This document shows, in pieces, positions 24,601-37,424 of a stretch of DNA of 64,000 nt. Within the stretch, counting starts at the first letter, position 1. Each line of letters begins with the position of its first letter. The notes under the pieces were generated by a model. The model saw only the letters and a program-made list of their open reading frames with translations. It was not told the origin of the DNA and made no database searches. The stretch comes from Pleurodeles waltl (lineage: Eukaryota; Chordata; Amphibia; Caudata; Salamandridae), in assembly GCF_031143425.1 (NCBI RefSeq), contig NC_090448.1, positions 330,658,177-330,722,176 on the forward strand. Direction: 5' to 3'. A program made the position numbers and the translations under genes.

Positions 24601-24760
24601 AGCCCCACAAGTAACCCCATCTTGGATTCCCCTAGATCTCTAGTTTTCAAAAATGCACAGGTTTGGTAGGTTTCCCTAGGTGCCGGCTGAGCTAGGGGCC
24701 AAAATCTACAGGTAGGCACTTCGCAAAAAACACCTCTGTTTTCTGTAAAAAAATTGGGAT
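21692..24760. repeat. Second octamer higher-order repeat, copy 3
   Basis: Phase marks 21692, 22077, 22460, 22843, 23229, 23612, 23995 and 24378. Differences from copy 2: CTTTTATGGG near 22,874, AAAAAATGGG near 23,222, GTGCCGGC for GTGCTGGC near 23,909 and GGGCGCTAGG for GGGCGTAAGG near 24,031. The last two restore the array-wide form, while copies 1 and 2 share the variant. Confidence 0.95.
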
Positions 24761-25145
24761 GTGTCCATGTTGTGTTTTGGGCCATTTCCTTTCATGGGCG
24801 CTAGGCCCACACCCACACAAGTCAGGTACCATTCTTATCGGGAGATTTGCTGTAACGCTGGGTGGAAGGAAATTTGTGGCTCCTCTCAGATTCCAGAACT
24901 TTCTGTCACCGAAATGTGAGGAAAATGTGTTTTTTAGCCAAATTTTGAGGTTTGCAAAGGATTCTCGGTAACAGAACCTGGTCAGAGACCCACAAGTCAC
25001 CCCATCTTGGATTCCCCTAGATCTCTAGTTTTCAGAAATGCACAGGGTTGGTAGGTTTCCCTAGGTGCCGGCTGAGCTAGGGGCCAAAATCTACAGGTAG
25101 GCACTTTGCAAAAAACACCTCTGTTTTCTGTAAAAAAATTGGGAT
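24761..25145. repeat. Partial fourth octamer copy (n1 only)
   Basis: This unit matches n1, including the 2 bp insertion and ATTTGCTGTAACG. The match ends near 25,137, where CATTGGG of n2 is replaced by AATTGGG, and the next unit shows GGGTGCTAGG. The octamer series therefore ends about one unit into a fourth copy. Confidence 0.9.
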
Positions 25146-27450
25146 GTGTCCACGTTGTGTTTTGGGCCATTTCCTTTCGTGGGTGCTAGGCCTACCCACA
25201 CAAGTGAGGTACCATTTTTATCGGGAGAGTTGGAGGAACGCTGGGTGGAAGGAAATTTGTGGCTCCTCTCAGATTCCAGAACTTTCTGTCACCGAAATGT
25301 GAGGAAAATGTGTTTTTTAGCCAAATTTTGAGGTTTGCAAAGGATTCTGGGTAACAGAACCTGGTCAGAGCCCCACAAGTCACCCCATCTTGGATTCCCC
25401 TAGATCTCTAGTTTTCAAAAATGCACAGGTTTGGTAGGTTTCCCTAGGTGCCGGCTGAGCTAGGGGCCAAAATCTACAGGTAGGCACTTCGCAAAAAACA
25501 CCTCTGTTTTCTGTAAAAAAATTTGGATGTGTCCATGTTGTGTTTTGGGCCATTTCCTTTCATGGGCGCTAGGCCTACCCACACAAGTGAGGTACCATTC
25601 TTATCGGGAGACTTGCGGGAACGCTGGGTGGAAGGAAACTTGTGGCTCCTCTCAGATTCCAGAACTCTCTGTCATCGAAATGTGAGGAAAATGTGTTTTT
25701 TTTTAGCCAAATTTTGAGGTTTCGAAAGGATTCTGGGTAACAGAACCTGGTCAGAGCCCCACAAGCCACCCCATCTTGGATTCCCCTAGGTCTCTAGTTT
25801 TCAGAAATGGACAGGGTTGGTAGGTTTCCCTAAGTGACGGCTGAGCTAGGGGCCAACATCTACAGGTAGGCACTTTGCAAAAAACACCTCTGTTTTCTGT
25901 AAAAAAATTGGGATGTGTCCACGTTGTGTTTTGGGCCATTTCCTTTCGTGGGCGCTAGGCCTACCCTCACAAGTGAGGTACCATTTTTATCGGGAGACTT
26001 GGGGGAACGCTGGGTGGAAGGAAATTTGTGGCTCCTCTCAGATTCCAGAACTTTCTGTCACCGAAATGTGAGGAAAATGTGTTTTTTAGCCAAATTTTGA
26101 GGTTTGCAAAGGATTCTGGGTAACAGAACCTGGTCAGAGCCCCACAAGTCACCCCATCTTGGATTCCCCTAGATCTCTAGTTTTCAAAAATGCACAGGTT
26201 TGGTAGGTTTCCCTAGGTGCCGGCTGAGCTAGGAGCCAAAATCTACAGGTAGGCACTTCGCAAAAAACACCTCTGTTTTCTGTAAAAAAAATTGGGATGT
26301 GTCCATGTTGTGTTTTGCGCCATTTCCTTTCATGGGCGCTAGGCCTACCCACACAAGTGAGGTACCATTCTTATCGGGAGACTTGACGGAATGCTGGGTG
26401 GAAGGAAATTTGTGGCTCCTCTCAGATTCCAGAACTCTCTGTCATCGAAATGTGAGGAAAATGTGTTTTTTTTAGCCAAATTTTGAGGTTTGCAAAGGAT
26501 TCTGGGTAACAGAACCTGGTCAGAGCCCCACAAGCCACCCCATCTTGGATTCCCCTAGGTCTCTAGTTTTCAGAAATGCACAGGGTTGGTAGGTTTCCCT
26601 AGGTGCCGGCTGAGCTAGGGGCCAAAATCTACAGGTAGGCACTTTGCAAAAAACACCTCTGTTTTCTGTGAAAAAATTGGGATGTGTCCATGTTGTGTTT
26701 TGGGCCATTTCCTTTCGTGGGCGCTAGGCCTACCCACACAAGTGAGGTACCATTTGTATTGGGAGACTTGGGGGAACGCTGGGTGGAAGGAAATTTGTGG
26801 CTCCTCTCAGATTCCAGAACTTTCTGTCACCGAAATGTGAGGAAAATATGTTTTTTAGCCAAATTTTGAGGTTTGCAAAATATTCTGGGTAACAGAACCT
26901 GGTCAGAACCCCACAAATCACCCCATCTTGGATTCCCCTGGGTCTCTAGTTTTAAAAAATGCACAGGTTTGGTAGGTTTCCCTAGGTGCCGGCTGAGCTA
27001 GGGGCCAAAATCTACAGGTAGGCTCTTTGCAGAAAACACCTCTGTTTTCTGTAAAGAAATTGGGATGTGTCCACGTTGTGTTTTGGGCCATTTCCTTTTG
27101 TGGGCGCTAGGCCTACCCTCACAAGTGAGGTACCATTTTTATCGGGAGACTTGGGGGAACGCTGGGTGGAAGGAAATTTGTGGCTCCTCTCAGATTCCAG
27201 AACATTCTGTCACCGAAATGTGAGGAAAATTTGTTTTTTTAGCCACATTTTGAGGTTTGCAAAGGATTCTGGGTAACAGAACCTGGTCAGAGTCCTACAA
27301 GTCACCCCATCTTGGATTCCCCTAGGTCTCTAGTTTTAAAAAATGCACAGTTTTGGTAGGTTTCCCTATGTGCCGGCTGAGCTAGAGGCCAAAATCTACA
27401 GGTAGGCACTTTACAAAAAACACCTCTGTTTTCTGTAAAAAAATTGGGAT
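25146..27450. repeat. Irregular units after the octamer series
   Basis: Phase marks 25146, 25529, 25915, 26299, 26684 and 27067. The pair 25529-25915 resembles the a-b pair of the later hexamer (AAACTTGTGG, TTTCGAAAGG, then AATGGACAGG and CTACCCTCAC). The pair 26684-27067 is an X-Y pair (TTTGTATTGGG followed by CTACCCTCAC). Private changes include TTTTGCGCC near 26,319, GACTTGACGGAATG near 26,390 and AAAATATTCTGG near 26,880. Confidence 0.8.
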
Positions 27451-27832
27451 GTGTCCACGTTGTGTTTTGGGCCATTTCCTTTCGTGGGCGCTAGGCCTAC
27501 CCACACAAGTGAGGTACCATTTTATCGGGAGACTTGGGGGAACGCTGGGTGGAAGAAAATTTGTGGCTCCTCTCAGATTCCAGAACTTTCTGTCACCGAA
27601 ATGTGAGGAAAATGTGTTTTTTAGCCAAATTTTGAGGTTTGCAAAGGATTCTCGGTAACAGAACCTGGTCAGAGCCCCACAAGTCACCCCATCTTGGATT
27701 CCCCTAGATCTCTAGTTTTCAAAAATGCACAGGGTTGGTAGGTTTCCCTAGGTGCCGGCTGAGCTAGGGGCCAACATCTACAGGTAGGCACTTTGCAAAA
27801 AACACCTCTGTTTTCTGTAAAAAAATTGGGAT
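27451..27832. repeat. 382 bp twin unit, first
   Basis: This unit and the next are virtually identical and both lack one T (ACCATTTTATCGGG), giving a period of 382 bp. A single-unit tandem duplication is the simplest explanation. DNA upstream of this unit has private changes (GAGTCCTACAAG near 27,290, CTAGAGGCC near 27,386 and TTTACAAAAAAC near 27,411) that its twin lacks, so the copied segment starts downstream of about 27,420. Confidence 0.88.
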
Positions 27833-28214
27833 GTGTCCACGTTGTGTTTTGGGCCATTTCCTTTCGTGGGCGCTAGGCCTACCCACACAAGTGAGGTACC
27901 ATTTTATCGGGAGACTTGGGGGAACGCTGGGTGGAAGAAAATTTGTGGCTCCTCTCAGATTCCAGAACTTTCTGTCACCGAAATGTGAGGAAAATGTGTT
28001 TTTTAGCCAAATTTTGAGGTTTGCAAAGGATTCTCGGTAACAGAACCTGGTCAGAGCCCCACAAGTCACCCCATCTTGGATTCCCCTAGATCTCTAGTTT
28101 TCAAAAATGCACAGGGTTGGTAGGTTTCCCTAGGTGCCGGCTGAGCTAGGGGCCAACATCTACAGGTAGGCACTTTGCAAAAAACACCTCTGTTTTCTGT
28201 AAAAAAATTGGGAT
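27833..28214. repeat. 382 bp twin unit, second
   Basis: Second of the pair, with the same 1 bp deletion near 27,903 and the same GAAGAAAAT and CTCGGTAAC variants. The next unit (28215) lacks the deletion. Confidence 0.88.
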
Positions 28215-28597
28215 GTGTCCACGTTGTGTTTTGGGCCATTTCCTTTCGTGGGCGCTAGGCCTACCCACACAAGTGAGGTACCATTTTTATCGGGAGAGTT
28301 GGAGGAACGCTGGGTGGAAGGAAATTTGTGGCTCCTCTCAGATTCCAGAACTTTCTGTCACCGAAATGTGAGGAAAATGTGTTTTTTAGCCAAATTTTGA
28401 GGATTGCAAAGGATTCTGGGTAACAGAACCTGGTCAGAGCCCCACAAGTCACCCCATCTTGGGTTCCCCTAGATCTCTAGTTTTCAAAAATGCACAGGTT
28501 TGGTAGGTTTCCCTAGGTGCCGGCTGAGCTAGGGGCTAAAATCTACAGGTAGGCACTTCGCAAAAAACACCTCTGCTTTCTGTAAAAATATTGGGAT
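28215..28597. repeat. Single unit before module P-V
   Basis: A GAGAGTTGGAGG-type unit with the private change GAGGATTGCAAAGG near 28,403. The tail of this unit already carries CTTGGGTTCCCC and CTCTGCTTTC, which precede every P unit in the window. Confidence 0.8.
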
Positions 28598-31280
28598 GTG
28601 TCCATGTTGTGTTTTGGGCCATTTCCTTTCATGGGCGCTAGGCCTACCCACACAAGTGAGGTACCATTCTTATCGGGAGACTTGCGGGAACGCTGGGTGG
28701 AAGGAAATTTGTGGCTCCTCTCAGATTCCAGAACTCTCTGTCATCGAAATGTGAGGAAAATGTGTTTTTTTAGCCAAATTTTGAGGTTTGGAAAGGATTC
28801 TGGGTAACAGAACCTGGTCGGAGCCCCACAAGCCACCCCATCTTGGATTCCCCTAGATCTCTAGTTTTCAAAAATGCACAGGTTTGGTAGGTTTCCCTAG
28901 GTGCCGGCTGAGCTAGGAGCCAAAATCTACAGGTAGGCACTTTGCAAAAAACACCTCTGTTATCTGTAAAAAAATTGGGATGTGTCCACGTTGTGTTTTG
29001 GGCCATTTCCTTTCGTGGGCGCTAGGCCTACCCACACAAGTGAGGTACCTTTTTTATCGGGAGATGTGGAGGAACGCTGGGTGGAAGGAAATTTGTGGCT
29101 CCTCTCAGATTCCAGAACTTTCTGTCACCGAAATGTGAGGAAAATGTGTTTTTTAGCCAAATTTTGAGGTTTGCAAAGGATTCTGGGTAACAGAACCTGG
29201 TCAGAGCCCCACAAGTCACCCCATCTTGGATTCCCCTAGATCTCTTGTTTTAAATAATGCACAGGTTTGGTAGGTTCCCTAGGTGCCGGCTGAGCTAGGG
29301 GCCAAAATCTACAGGTAGGCACTTTGCAAAAAACACCTCTGTTTTCTGTAAAAAAACTGGGATGTGTCCATGTTGTGTTTTGGGCCATTTCCTTTCATGG
29401 GCGCTAGGCCTACCCACACAAGTGAGGTACCATTCTTATCGGGAGACTTGCGGGAACGCTGGGTGGAAGGAAATTTGTGGCTCCTCTCAGATTCCAGAAC
29501 TCTCTGTCATCGAAATGTGAGGAAAATGTGTTTTTTTTAGCCAAATTTTGAGGTTTGCAAAGGATTCTGGGTAACAGAACCTGGTCAGAGCCCCACAAGC
29601 CACCCCATCTTAGATTCCCCTAGGTCTCTAGTTTTCAGAAATGCACAGGGTTGGTAGGTTTCCCTAGGTGCCGGCTGAGCTAGGGGCCAACATCTACAGG
29701 TAGGCACTTTGCAAAAAACACCTCTGTTTTCTGTAAAGAAATTGGGATGTGTCCACGTTGTGTTTTGGGCCATTTCCTTTCGTGGGCGCTAGGCCTACCC
29801 ACACAAGTGAGGTACCATTTTTATCGGGAGACTTGGGGGAACGCTGGGTGGAAGAAAATTTGTGGCTCCTCTCAGATTCCAGAACTTTCTGTCACCGAAA
29901 TGTGAGGAAAATGTGTTTTTTAGCCAAATTTTGAGGTTTGCAAATGATTCTGGGTAACAGAACCTGGTCAGAGCCCCACAAGTCACCCCATCTTGGATTC
30001 CCCTAGATCTCTAGTTTTCAAAAATGCACAGGTTTGGTAGGTTTCCCTAGGTGCCGGTTGAGCTAGGGGCCAAAATCTACAGGTAGGCACTTTGCAAAAA
30101 ACACCTCTGTTTTCTGTAAAAAAATTGGGATGTGTCCATGTTGTGTTTTGGGCCATTTCCTTTCGTGGGCGCTAGGCCTACCCACACAAGTGAGGTACCA
30201 TTTGTATTGGGAGACTTGGGGGAACGCTGAGTGGAAGGAAATTTGTGGCTCCTCTCAGATTCCAGAACTTTCTGTCACCGAAATGTGAGGAAAATGTGTT
30301 TTTTAGCCAAATTTTGAGGTTTGCAAAAGATTCTGGGTAACAGAACCTGGTCAGAACCCCACAAATCACCCCATCTTGGATTCCCCTAGGTCTCTAGTTT
30401 TAAAAAATGCACAGGTTTGGTAGGTTTCCCTAGGTGCCAGCTGAGCTAGGGGCCAAAATCTACAGGTAGGCTCTTTGCAAAAAACACCTCTGTCTTCTGT
30501 AAAGAAATTGGGATGTGTCCACGTTGTGTTTTGGGCCATTTCCTTTCGTGGGCGCTAGGCCTACCCTCACAAGTGAGGTACCATTTTTATCGGGAGACTT
30601 GGGGGAACGCTGGGTGGAAGGAAATTTGTGGCTCCTCTCAGATTCCAGAACTTTCTGTCACCGAAATGTGAGGAAAATGTGTTTTTTAGCCAAATTTTGA
30701 GGTTTGCAAAGGATTCTGGGTAACAGAACCTGGTCAGAGCCCCACAAGTCACCCCATCTTGGATTCCCCTAGATCTCTAGTTTTCAAAAATGCACAGGTT
30801 TGGTAGGTTTCCCTAGGTGCCGGCTGTGCTAGGGGCCAAAATCTACAGGTAGGCACTTTGCAGAAAACACCTCTGTTTTCTCTAAAAAAATTGGGATGTG
30901 TCCATGTTGTGTTTTGGGCCATTTCCTTTCGTGGGCGCTAGGCCTACCCACACAAGTGAGGTACCATTTTTATCGGGAGAGTTGGAGGAACGCTGGGTGG
31001 AAGGAAATTTGTGGGTCCTCTCAGATTCCAGAACTTTCTGTCACCGAAATGTGAGGAAAATGTGTTTTTTAGCCAAATTTTGAGGTTTGCAAAGGATTCT
31101 CGGTAACAGAACCTGGTCAGAGACCCACAAGTCACCCCATCTTGGATTCCCCTAGATCTCTAGTTTTCAGAAATGCACAGGGTTGGTAGGTTTCCCTAGG
31201 TGCCGGCTGAGCTAGGGGCCAAAATCTACAGGTAGGCACTTTGCAAAAAACAACTCTGTTTTCTGTAAAAAAATTGGGAT
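28598..31280. repeat. Seven-unit module P-Q-R-S-T-U-V, copy 1
   Basis: Phase marks 28598 (P), 28982 (Q), 29364 (R), 29749 (S), 30132 (T), 30515 (U) and 30898 (V). Markers: Q has ACCTTTTTTATC and AGATGTGGAGG. R is preceded by TAAATAATGC and TAGGTTCCC, contains AAACTGGG, and is followed by CATCTTAGATT. S ends with GCAAATGATTC. T has TTTGTATTGGG and GCTGAGTGGAAGG and is preceded by CCGGTTGAGC. U is preceded by AGGCTCTTTGC and CTGTCTTCTG. V is preceded by CTCTAAAA. The same order recurs at 43,183, 52,011 and 60,454. Confidence 0.9.
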
Positions 31281-31663
31281 GTGTCCACGTTGTGTTTTGG
31301 GCCATTTCCTTTCGTGGGCGCTAGGCCAACCCACACAAGTGAGGTACCATTTTTATCGGGAGAGTTGGAGGAACGCTGGGTGGAAGGAAATTTGTGGCTC
31401 CTCTCAGATTCCAGAACTTTCTGTCACCGAAATGTGAGGAAAATGTGTTTTTCAGCCAAATTTTGAGGTTTGCAAAGGATTCTGGGTAACAGAACCTGGT
31501 CAGAGCCCCACAAGTCACCCCATCTTGGATTCCCCTAGATCTCTAGTTTTCAAAAATGCACAGGTTTGGTAGGTTTCCTTAGGTGCCGGCTGAGCTAGGG
31601 GCCAAAATCTACAGGTAGGCACTTCGCAAAAAACACCTCTGTTTTCTGTAAAAAAATTGGGAT
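31281..31663. repeat. f-like unit leading into hexamer
   Basis: Related to f but with TAGGCCAACCC near 31,326 and TTTTTCAGCC near 31,450, and with AACAACTCTG upstream as in other e-f junctions. Together with unit 30898 it forms a truncated hexamer start. Confidence 0.78.
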
Positions 31664-33968
31664 GTGTCCATGTTGTGTTTTGGGCCATTTCCTTTCATGG
31701 GCGCTAGGCCTACCCACACAAGTGAGGTACCATTCTTATCGGGAGACTTGCGGGAACGCTGGGTGGAAGGAAACTTGTGGCTCCTCTCAGATTCCAGAAT
31801 TCTCTGTCATCGAAATGTGAGGAAAATGTGTTTTTTTTTTAGCCAAATTTTGAGGTTTCGAAAGGATTCTGGGTAACAGAACCTGGTCAGAGCCCCACAA
31901 GCCACCCCATCTTGGATTCCCCTAGGTCTCTAGTTTTCAGAAATGGACAGGGTTGGTAGGTTTCCCTAGGTGCCGGCTGAGCTAGGGGCCAACATCTACA
32001 GGTAGGCACTTTGCAAAAAACACCTCTGTTTTCTGTAAAAAAATTGGGATGTGTCCACGTTGTGTTTTGGGCCATTTCCTTTCGTGGGCGCTAGGCCTAC
32101 CCTCACAAGTGAGGTACCATTTTTATCGGGAGACTTGGGGGAACGCTGGGTGGAAGGAAATTTGTGGCTCCTCTCAGATTCCAGAACTTTCTGTCACCGA
32201 AATGTGAGGAAAATGTGTTTTTTAGCCACATTTTTAGGTTTGCAAAGGATTCTGGGTAACAGAACCTGGTCAGAGCCCCACAAGTAACCCCATCTTGGAT
32301 TCCCCTAGATCTCTAGTTTTCAAAAATGCACAGGTTTGGTAGGTTTCCCTAGGTGCCGGCTGAGCTAGGGGCCAAAATCTACAGGTAGGCACTTCGCAAA
32401 AAACACCTCTGTTTTCTGTAAAAAAATTGGGATGTGTCCACGTTGTGTTTTGGGCCATTTCCTTTCGTGGGCGCTAGGCCTACCCACACAAGTGAGGTAC
32501 CATTTTTATCAGGAGAGTTGGAGGAACGCTGGGTGGAAGGAAATTTGTGGCTCCTCTCAGATTCCAGAACTTTCTGTCACCGAAATGTGAGGAAAATGTG
32601 TTTTTTAGCCAAATTTTGAGGTTTGCAAAGGATTCTGGGTAACAGAACCTGGTCAGAGCCCCACAAGTCACCCCATCTTGGATTCCCCTAGATCTCTAGT
32701 TTTCAAAAATGCACAGGTTTGGTAGGTTTCCCTAGGTGCCGGCTGAGCTAAGGGCCAAAATCTACAGGTAGGCACTTCGCAAAAAACACCTCTGTTTTCT
32801 GTAAAAAAATTGGGATGTGTCCATGTTGTGTTTTGGGCCATTTCCTTTCATGGGCGCTAGGCCTACCCACACAAGTGAGGTACCATTCTTATCGGGAGAC
32901 TTGCGGGAACGCTGGGTGGAAGGAAACTTGTGGCTCCTCTCAGATTCCAGAACTCTCTGTCATCGAAATGTGAGGAAAATGTGTTTTTTTTTAGCCAAAT
33001 TTTGAGGTTTCGAAAGGATTCTGGGTAACAGAACCTGGTCAGAGCCCCACAAGCCACCCCATCTTGGATTCCCCTAGGTCTCTAGTTTTCAGAAATGCAC
33101 AGGGTTGGTAGGTTTCCCTAGGTGCCGGCTGAGCTAGGGGCCAACATCTACAGGTAGGCACTTTGCAAAAAACACCTCTGTTTTCTGTAAAAAAATTGGG
33201 ATGTGTCCACGTTGTGTTTTGGGCCATTTCCTTTCGTGGGCGCTAGGCCTACCCACACAAGTGAGGTACCATTTTTATCGGGAGAGTTGGAGGAACGCTG
33301 GGTGGAAGGAAATTTGTGGGTCCTCTCAGATTCCAGAACTTTCTGTCACCGAAATGTGAGGAAAATGTGTTTTTTAGCCAAATTTTGAGGTTTGCAAAGG
33401 ATTCTCGGTAACAGAACCTGGTCAGAGACCCACAAGTCACCCCATCTTGGATTCCCCTAGATCTCTAGTTTTCAGAAATGCACAGGGTTGGTAGGTTTCC
33501 CTAGGTGCCGGCTGAGCTAGGGGCCAAAATCTACAGGTAGGCACTTTGCAAAAAACAACTCTGTTTTCTGTAAAAAAATTGGGATGTGTCCACGTTGTGT
33601 TTTGGGCCATTTCCTTTCGTGGGCGCTAGGCCTACCCACACAAGTGAGGTACCATTTTTATCGGGAGAGTTGGAGGAACGCTGGGTGGAAGGAAATTTGT
33701 GGCTCCTCTCAGATTCCAGAACTTTCTGTCACCGAAATGTGAGGAAAATGTGTTTTTTAGCCAAATTTTGAGGTTTGCCAAGGATTCTGGGTAACAGAAC
33801 CTGGTCAGAGCCCCACAAGTCACCCCATCTTGGATTCCCCTAGATCTCTAGTTTTCAAAAATGCACAGGTTTGGTAGGTTTCCCTAGGTGCCGGCTGAGC
33901 TAGGGGCCAAAATCTACAGGTAGGCACTTCGCAAAAAACACCTCTGTTTTCTGTAAAAAAATTGGGAT
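31664..33968. repeat. Hexamer higher-order repeat, copy 1 (a-b-c-d-e-f)
   Basis: Phase marks 31664 (a), 32051 (b), 32434 (c), 32817 (d), 33203 (e) and 33586 (f). Markers: a and d have AAACTTGTGG, CATCG and TTTCGAAAGG; b has CTACCCTCAC, CCACATTTTTAGG and AGTAACCCC; c has TATCAGGAGAG; e has GTGGGTCCTC, CTCGGTAAC and AGACCCAC; f has TTTGCCAAGG. a and d are near twins, told apart by AATGGACAGG after a and AATGCACAGG after d. The e-f pair already appears in earlier form at 30898 and 31281. Confidence 0.92.
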
Positions 33969-36272
33969 GTGTCCATGTTGTGTTTTGGGCCATTTCCTTT
34001 CATGGGCGCTAGGCCTACCCACACAAGTGAGGTACCATTCTTATCGGGAGACTTGCGGGAACGCTGGGTGGAAGGAAACTTGTGGCTCCTCTCAGATTCC
34101 AGAACTCTCTGTCATCGAAATGTGAGGAAAATGTGTTTTTTTTTAGCCAAATTTTGAGGTTTCGAAAGGATTCTGGGTAACAGAACCTGGTCAGAGCCCC
34201 ACAAGCCACCCCATCTTGGATTCCCCTAGGTCTCTAGTTTTCAGAAATGGACAGGGTTGGTAGGTTTCCCTAGGTGCCGGCTGAGCTAGGGGCCAACATC
34301 TACAGGTAGGCACTTTGCAAAAAACACCTCTGTTTTCTGTAAAAAAATTGGGATGTGTCCACGTTGTGTTTTGGGCCATTTCCTTTCGTGGGCGCTAGGC
34401 CTACCCTCACAAGTGAGGTACCATTTTTATCGGGAGACTTGGGGGAACGCTGGGTGGAAGGAAATTTGTGGCTCCTCTCAGATTCCAGAACTTTCTGTCA
34501 CCGAAATGTGAGGAAAATGTGTTTTTTAGCCACATTTTTAGGTTTGCAAAGGATTCTGGGTAACAGAACCTGGTCAGAGCCCCACAAGTAACCCCATCTT
34601 GGATTCCCCTAGATCTCTAGTTTTCAAAAATGCACAGGTTTGGTAGGTTTCCCTAGGTGCCGGCTGAGCTAGGGGCCAAAATCTACAGGTAGGCACTTCG
34701 CAAAAAACACCTCTGTTTTCTGTAAAAAAATTGGGATGTGTCCACGTTGTGTTTTGGGCCATTTCCTTTCGTGGGCGCTAGGCCTACCCACACAAGTGAG
34801 GTACCATTTTTATCAGGAGAGTTGGAGGAACGCTGGGTGGAAGGAAATTTGTGGCTCCTCTCAGATTCCAGAACTTTCTGTCACCGAAATGTGAGGAAAA
34901 TGTGTTTTTTAGCCAAATTTTGAGGTTTGCAAAGGATTCTGGGTAACAGAACCTGGTCAGAGCCCCACAAGTCACCCCATCTTGGATTCCCCTAGATCTC
35001 TAGTTTTCAAAAATGCACAGGTTTGGTAGGTTTCCCTAGGTGCCGGCTGAGCTAAGGGCCAAAATCTACAGGTAGGCACTTCGCAAAAAACACCTCTGTT
35101 TTCTGTAAAAAAATTGGGATGTGTCCATGTTGTGTTTTGGGCCATTTCCTTTCATGGGCGCTAGGCCTACCCACACAAGTGAGGTACCATTCTTATCGGG
35201 AGACTTGCGGGAACGCTGGGTGGAAGGAAACTTGTGGCTCCTCTCAGATTCCAGAACTCTCTGTCATCGAAATGTGAGGAAAATGTGTTTTTTTTTAGCC
35301 AAATTTTGAGGTTTCGAAAGGATTCTGGGTAACAGAACCTGGTCAGAGCCCCACAAGCCACCCCATCTTGGATTCCCCTAGGTCTCTAGTTTTCAGAAAT
35401 GCACAGGGTTGGTAGGTTTCCCTAGGTGCCGGCTGAGCTAGGGGCCAACATCTACAGGTAGGCACTTTGCAAAAAACACCTCTGTTTTCTGTAAAAAAAT
35501 TGGGATGTGTCCACGTTGTGTTTTGGGCCATTTCCTTTCGTGGGCGCTAGGCCTACCCACACAAGTGAGGTACCATTTTTATCGGGAGAGTTGGAGGAAC
35601 GCTGGGTGGAAGGAAATTTGTGGGTCCTCTCAGATTCCAGAACTTTCTGTCACCGAAATGTGAGGAAAATGTGTTTTTTAGCCAAATTTTGAGGTTTGCA
35701 AAGGATTCTCGGTAACAGAACCTGGTCAGAGACCCACAAGTCACCCCATCTTGGATTCCCCTAGATCTCTAGTTTTCAGAAATGCACAGGGTTGGTAGGT
35801 TTCCCTAGGTGCCGGCTGAGCTAGGGGCCAAAATCTACAGGTAGGCACTTTGCAAAAAACAACTCTGTTTTCTGTAAAAAAATTGGGATGTGTCCACGTT
35901 GTGTTTTGGGCCATTTCCTTTCGTGGGCGCTAGGCCTACCCACACAAGTGAGGTACCATTTTTATCGGGAGAGTTGGAGGAACGCTGGGTGGAAGGAAAT
36001 TTGTGGCTCCTCTCAGATTCCAGAACTTTCTGTCACCGAAATGTGAGGAAAATGTGTTTTTTAGCCAAATTTTGAGGTTTGCCAAGGATTCTGGGTAACA
36101 GAACCTGGTCAGAGCCCCACAAGTCACCCCATCTTGGATTCCCCTAGATCTCTAGTTTTCAAAAATGCACAGGTTTGGTAGGTTTCCCTAGGTGCCGGCT
36201 GAGCTAGGGGCCAAAATCTACAGGTAGGCACTTCGCAAAAAACACCTCTGTTTTCTGTAAAAAAATTGGGAT
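33969..36272. repeat. Hexamer higher-order repeat, copy 2
   Basis: Phase marks 33969, 34355, 34738, 35121, 35507 and 35890. Offset 2,304 bp from copy 1, with essentially the same sequence including the rare CTAAGGGCC before d and TTTGCCAAGG in f. This copy and copy 1 are the purest hexamers in the window. Confidence 0.93.
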
Positions 36273-37424
36273 GTGTCCATGTTGTGTTTTGGGCCATTTC
36301 CTTTCATGGGCGCTAGGCCTACCCACACAAGTGAGGTACCATTCTTATCGGGAGACTTGCGGGAACGCTGGGTGGAAGGAAACTTGTGGCTCCTCTCAGA
36401 TTCCAGAACTCTCTGTCATCGAAATGTGAGGAAAATGTGTTTTTTTTTAGCCAAATTTTGAGGTTTCGAAAGGATTCTGGGTAACAGAACCTGGTCAGAG
36501 CCCCACAAGCCACCCCATCTTGGATTCCCCTAGGTCTCTAGTTTTCAGAAATGGACAGGGTTGGTAGGTTTCCCTAGGTGCCGGCTGAGCTAGGGGCCAA
36601 CATCTACAGGTAGGCACTTTGCAAAAAACACCTCTGTTTTCTGTAAAAAAATTGGGATGTGTCCACGTTGTGTTTTGGGCCATTTCCTTTCGTGGGCGCT
36701 AGGCCTACCCTCACAAGTGAGGTACCATTTTTATCGGGAGACTTGGGGGAACGCTGGGTGGAAGGAAATTTGTGGCTCCTCTCAGATTCCAGAACTTTCT
36801 GTCACCGAAATGTGAGGAAAATGTGTTTTTTAGCCACATTTTTAGGTTTGCAAAGGATTCTGGGTAACAGAACCTGGTCAGAGCCCCACAAGTAACCCCA
36901 TCTTGGATTCCCCTAGATCTCTAGTTTTCAAAAATGCACAGGTTTGGTAGGTTTCCCTAGGTGCCGGCTGAGCTAGGGGCCAAAATCTACAGGTAGGAAC
37001 TTCGCAAAAAACACCTCTGTTTTCTGTAAAAAAATTGGGATGTGTCCACGTTGTGTTTTGGGCCATTTCCTTTCGTGGGCGCTAGGCCTACCCACACAAG
37101 TGAGGTACCATTTTTATCAGGAGAGTTGGAGGAACGCTGGGTGGAAGGAAATTTGTGGCTCCTCTCAGATTCCAGAACTTTCTGTCACCGAAATGTGAGG
37201 AAAATGTGTTTTTTAGCCAAATTTTGAGGTTTGCAAAGGATTCTGGGTAACAGAACCTGGTCAGAGCCCCACAAGTCACCCCATCTTGGATTCCCCTAGA
37301 TCTCTAGTTTTCAAAAATGCACAGGTTTGGTAGGTTTCCCTAGGTGCCGGCTGAGCTAGGGGCCAAAATCTACAGGTAGGCACTTCGCAAAAAACACCTC
37401 TGTTTTCTGTAAAAAAATTGGGAT

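Noticed and set aside
18624..24760. Octamer copies as an assembly duplication artefact
   Set aside because: The copies differ by real point changes and a 1 bp loss near 19,980, which argues against simple duplication of one read. It cannot be excluded without read data.
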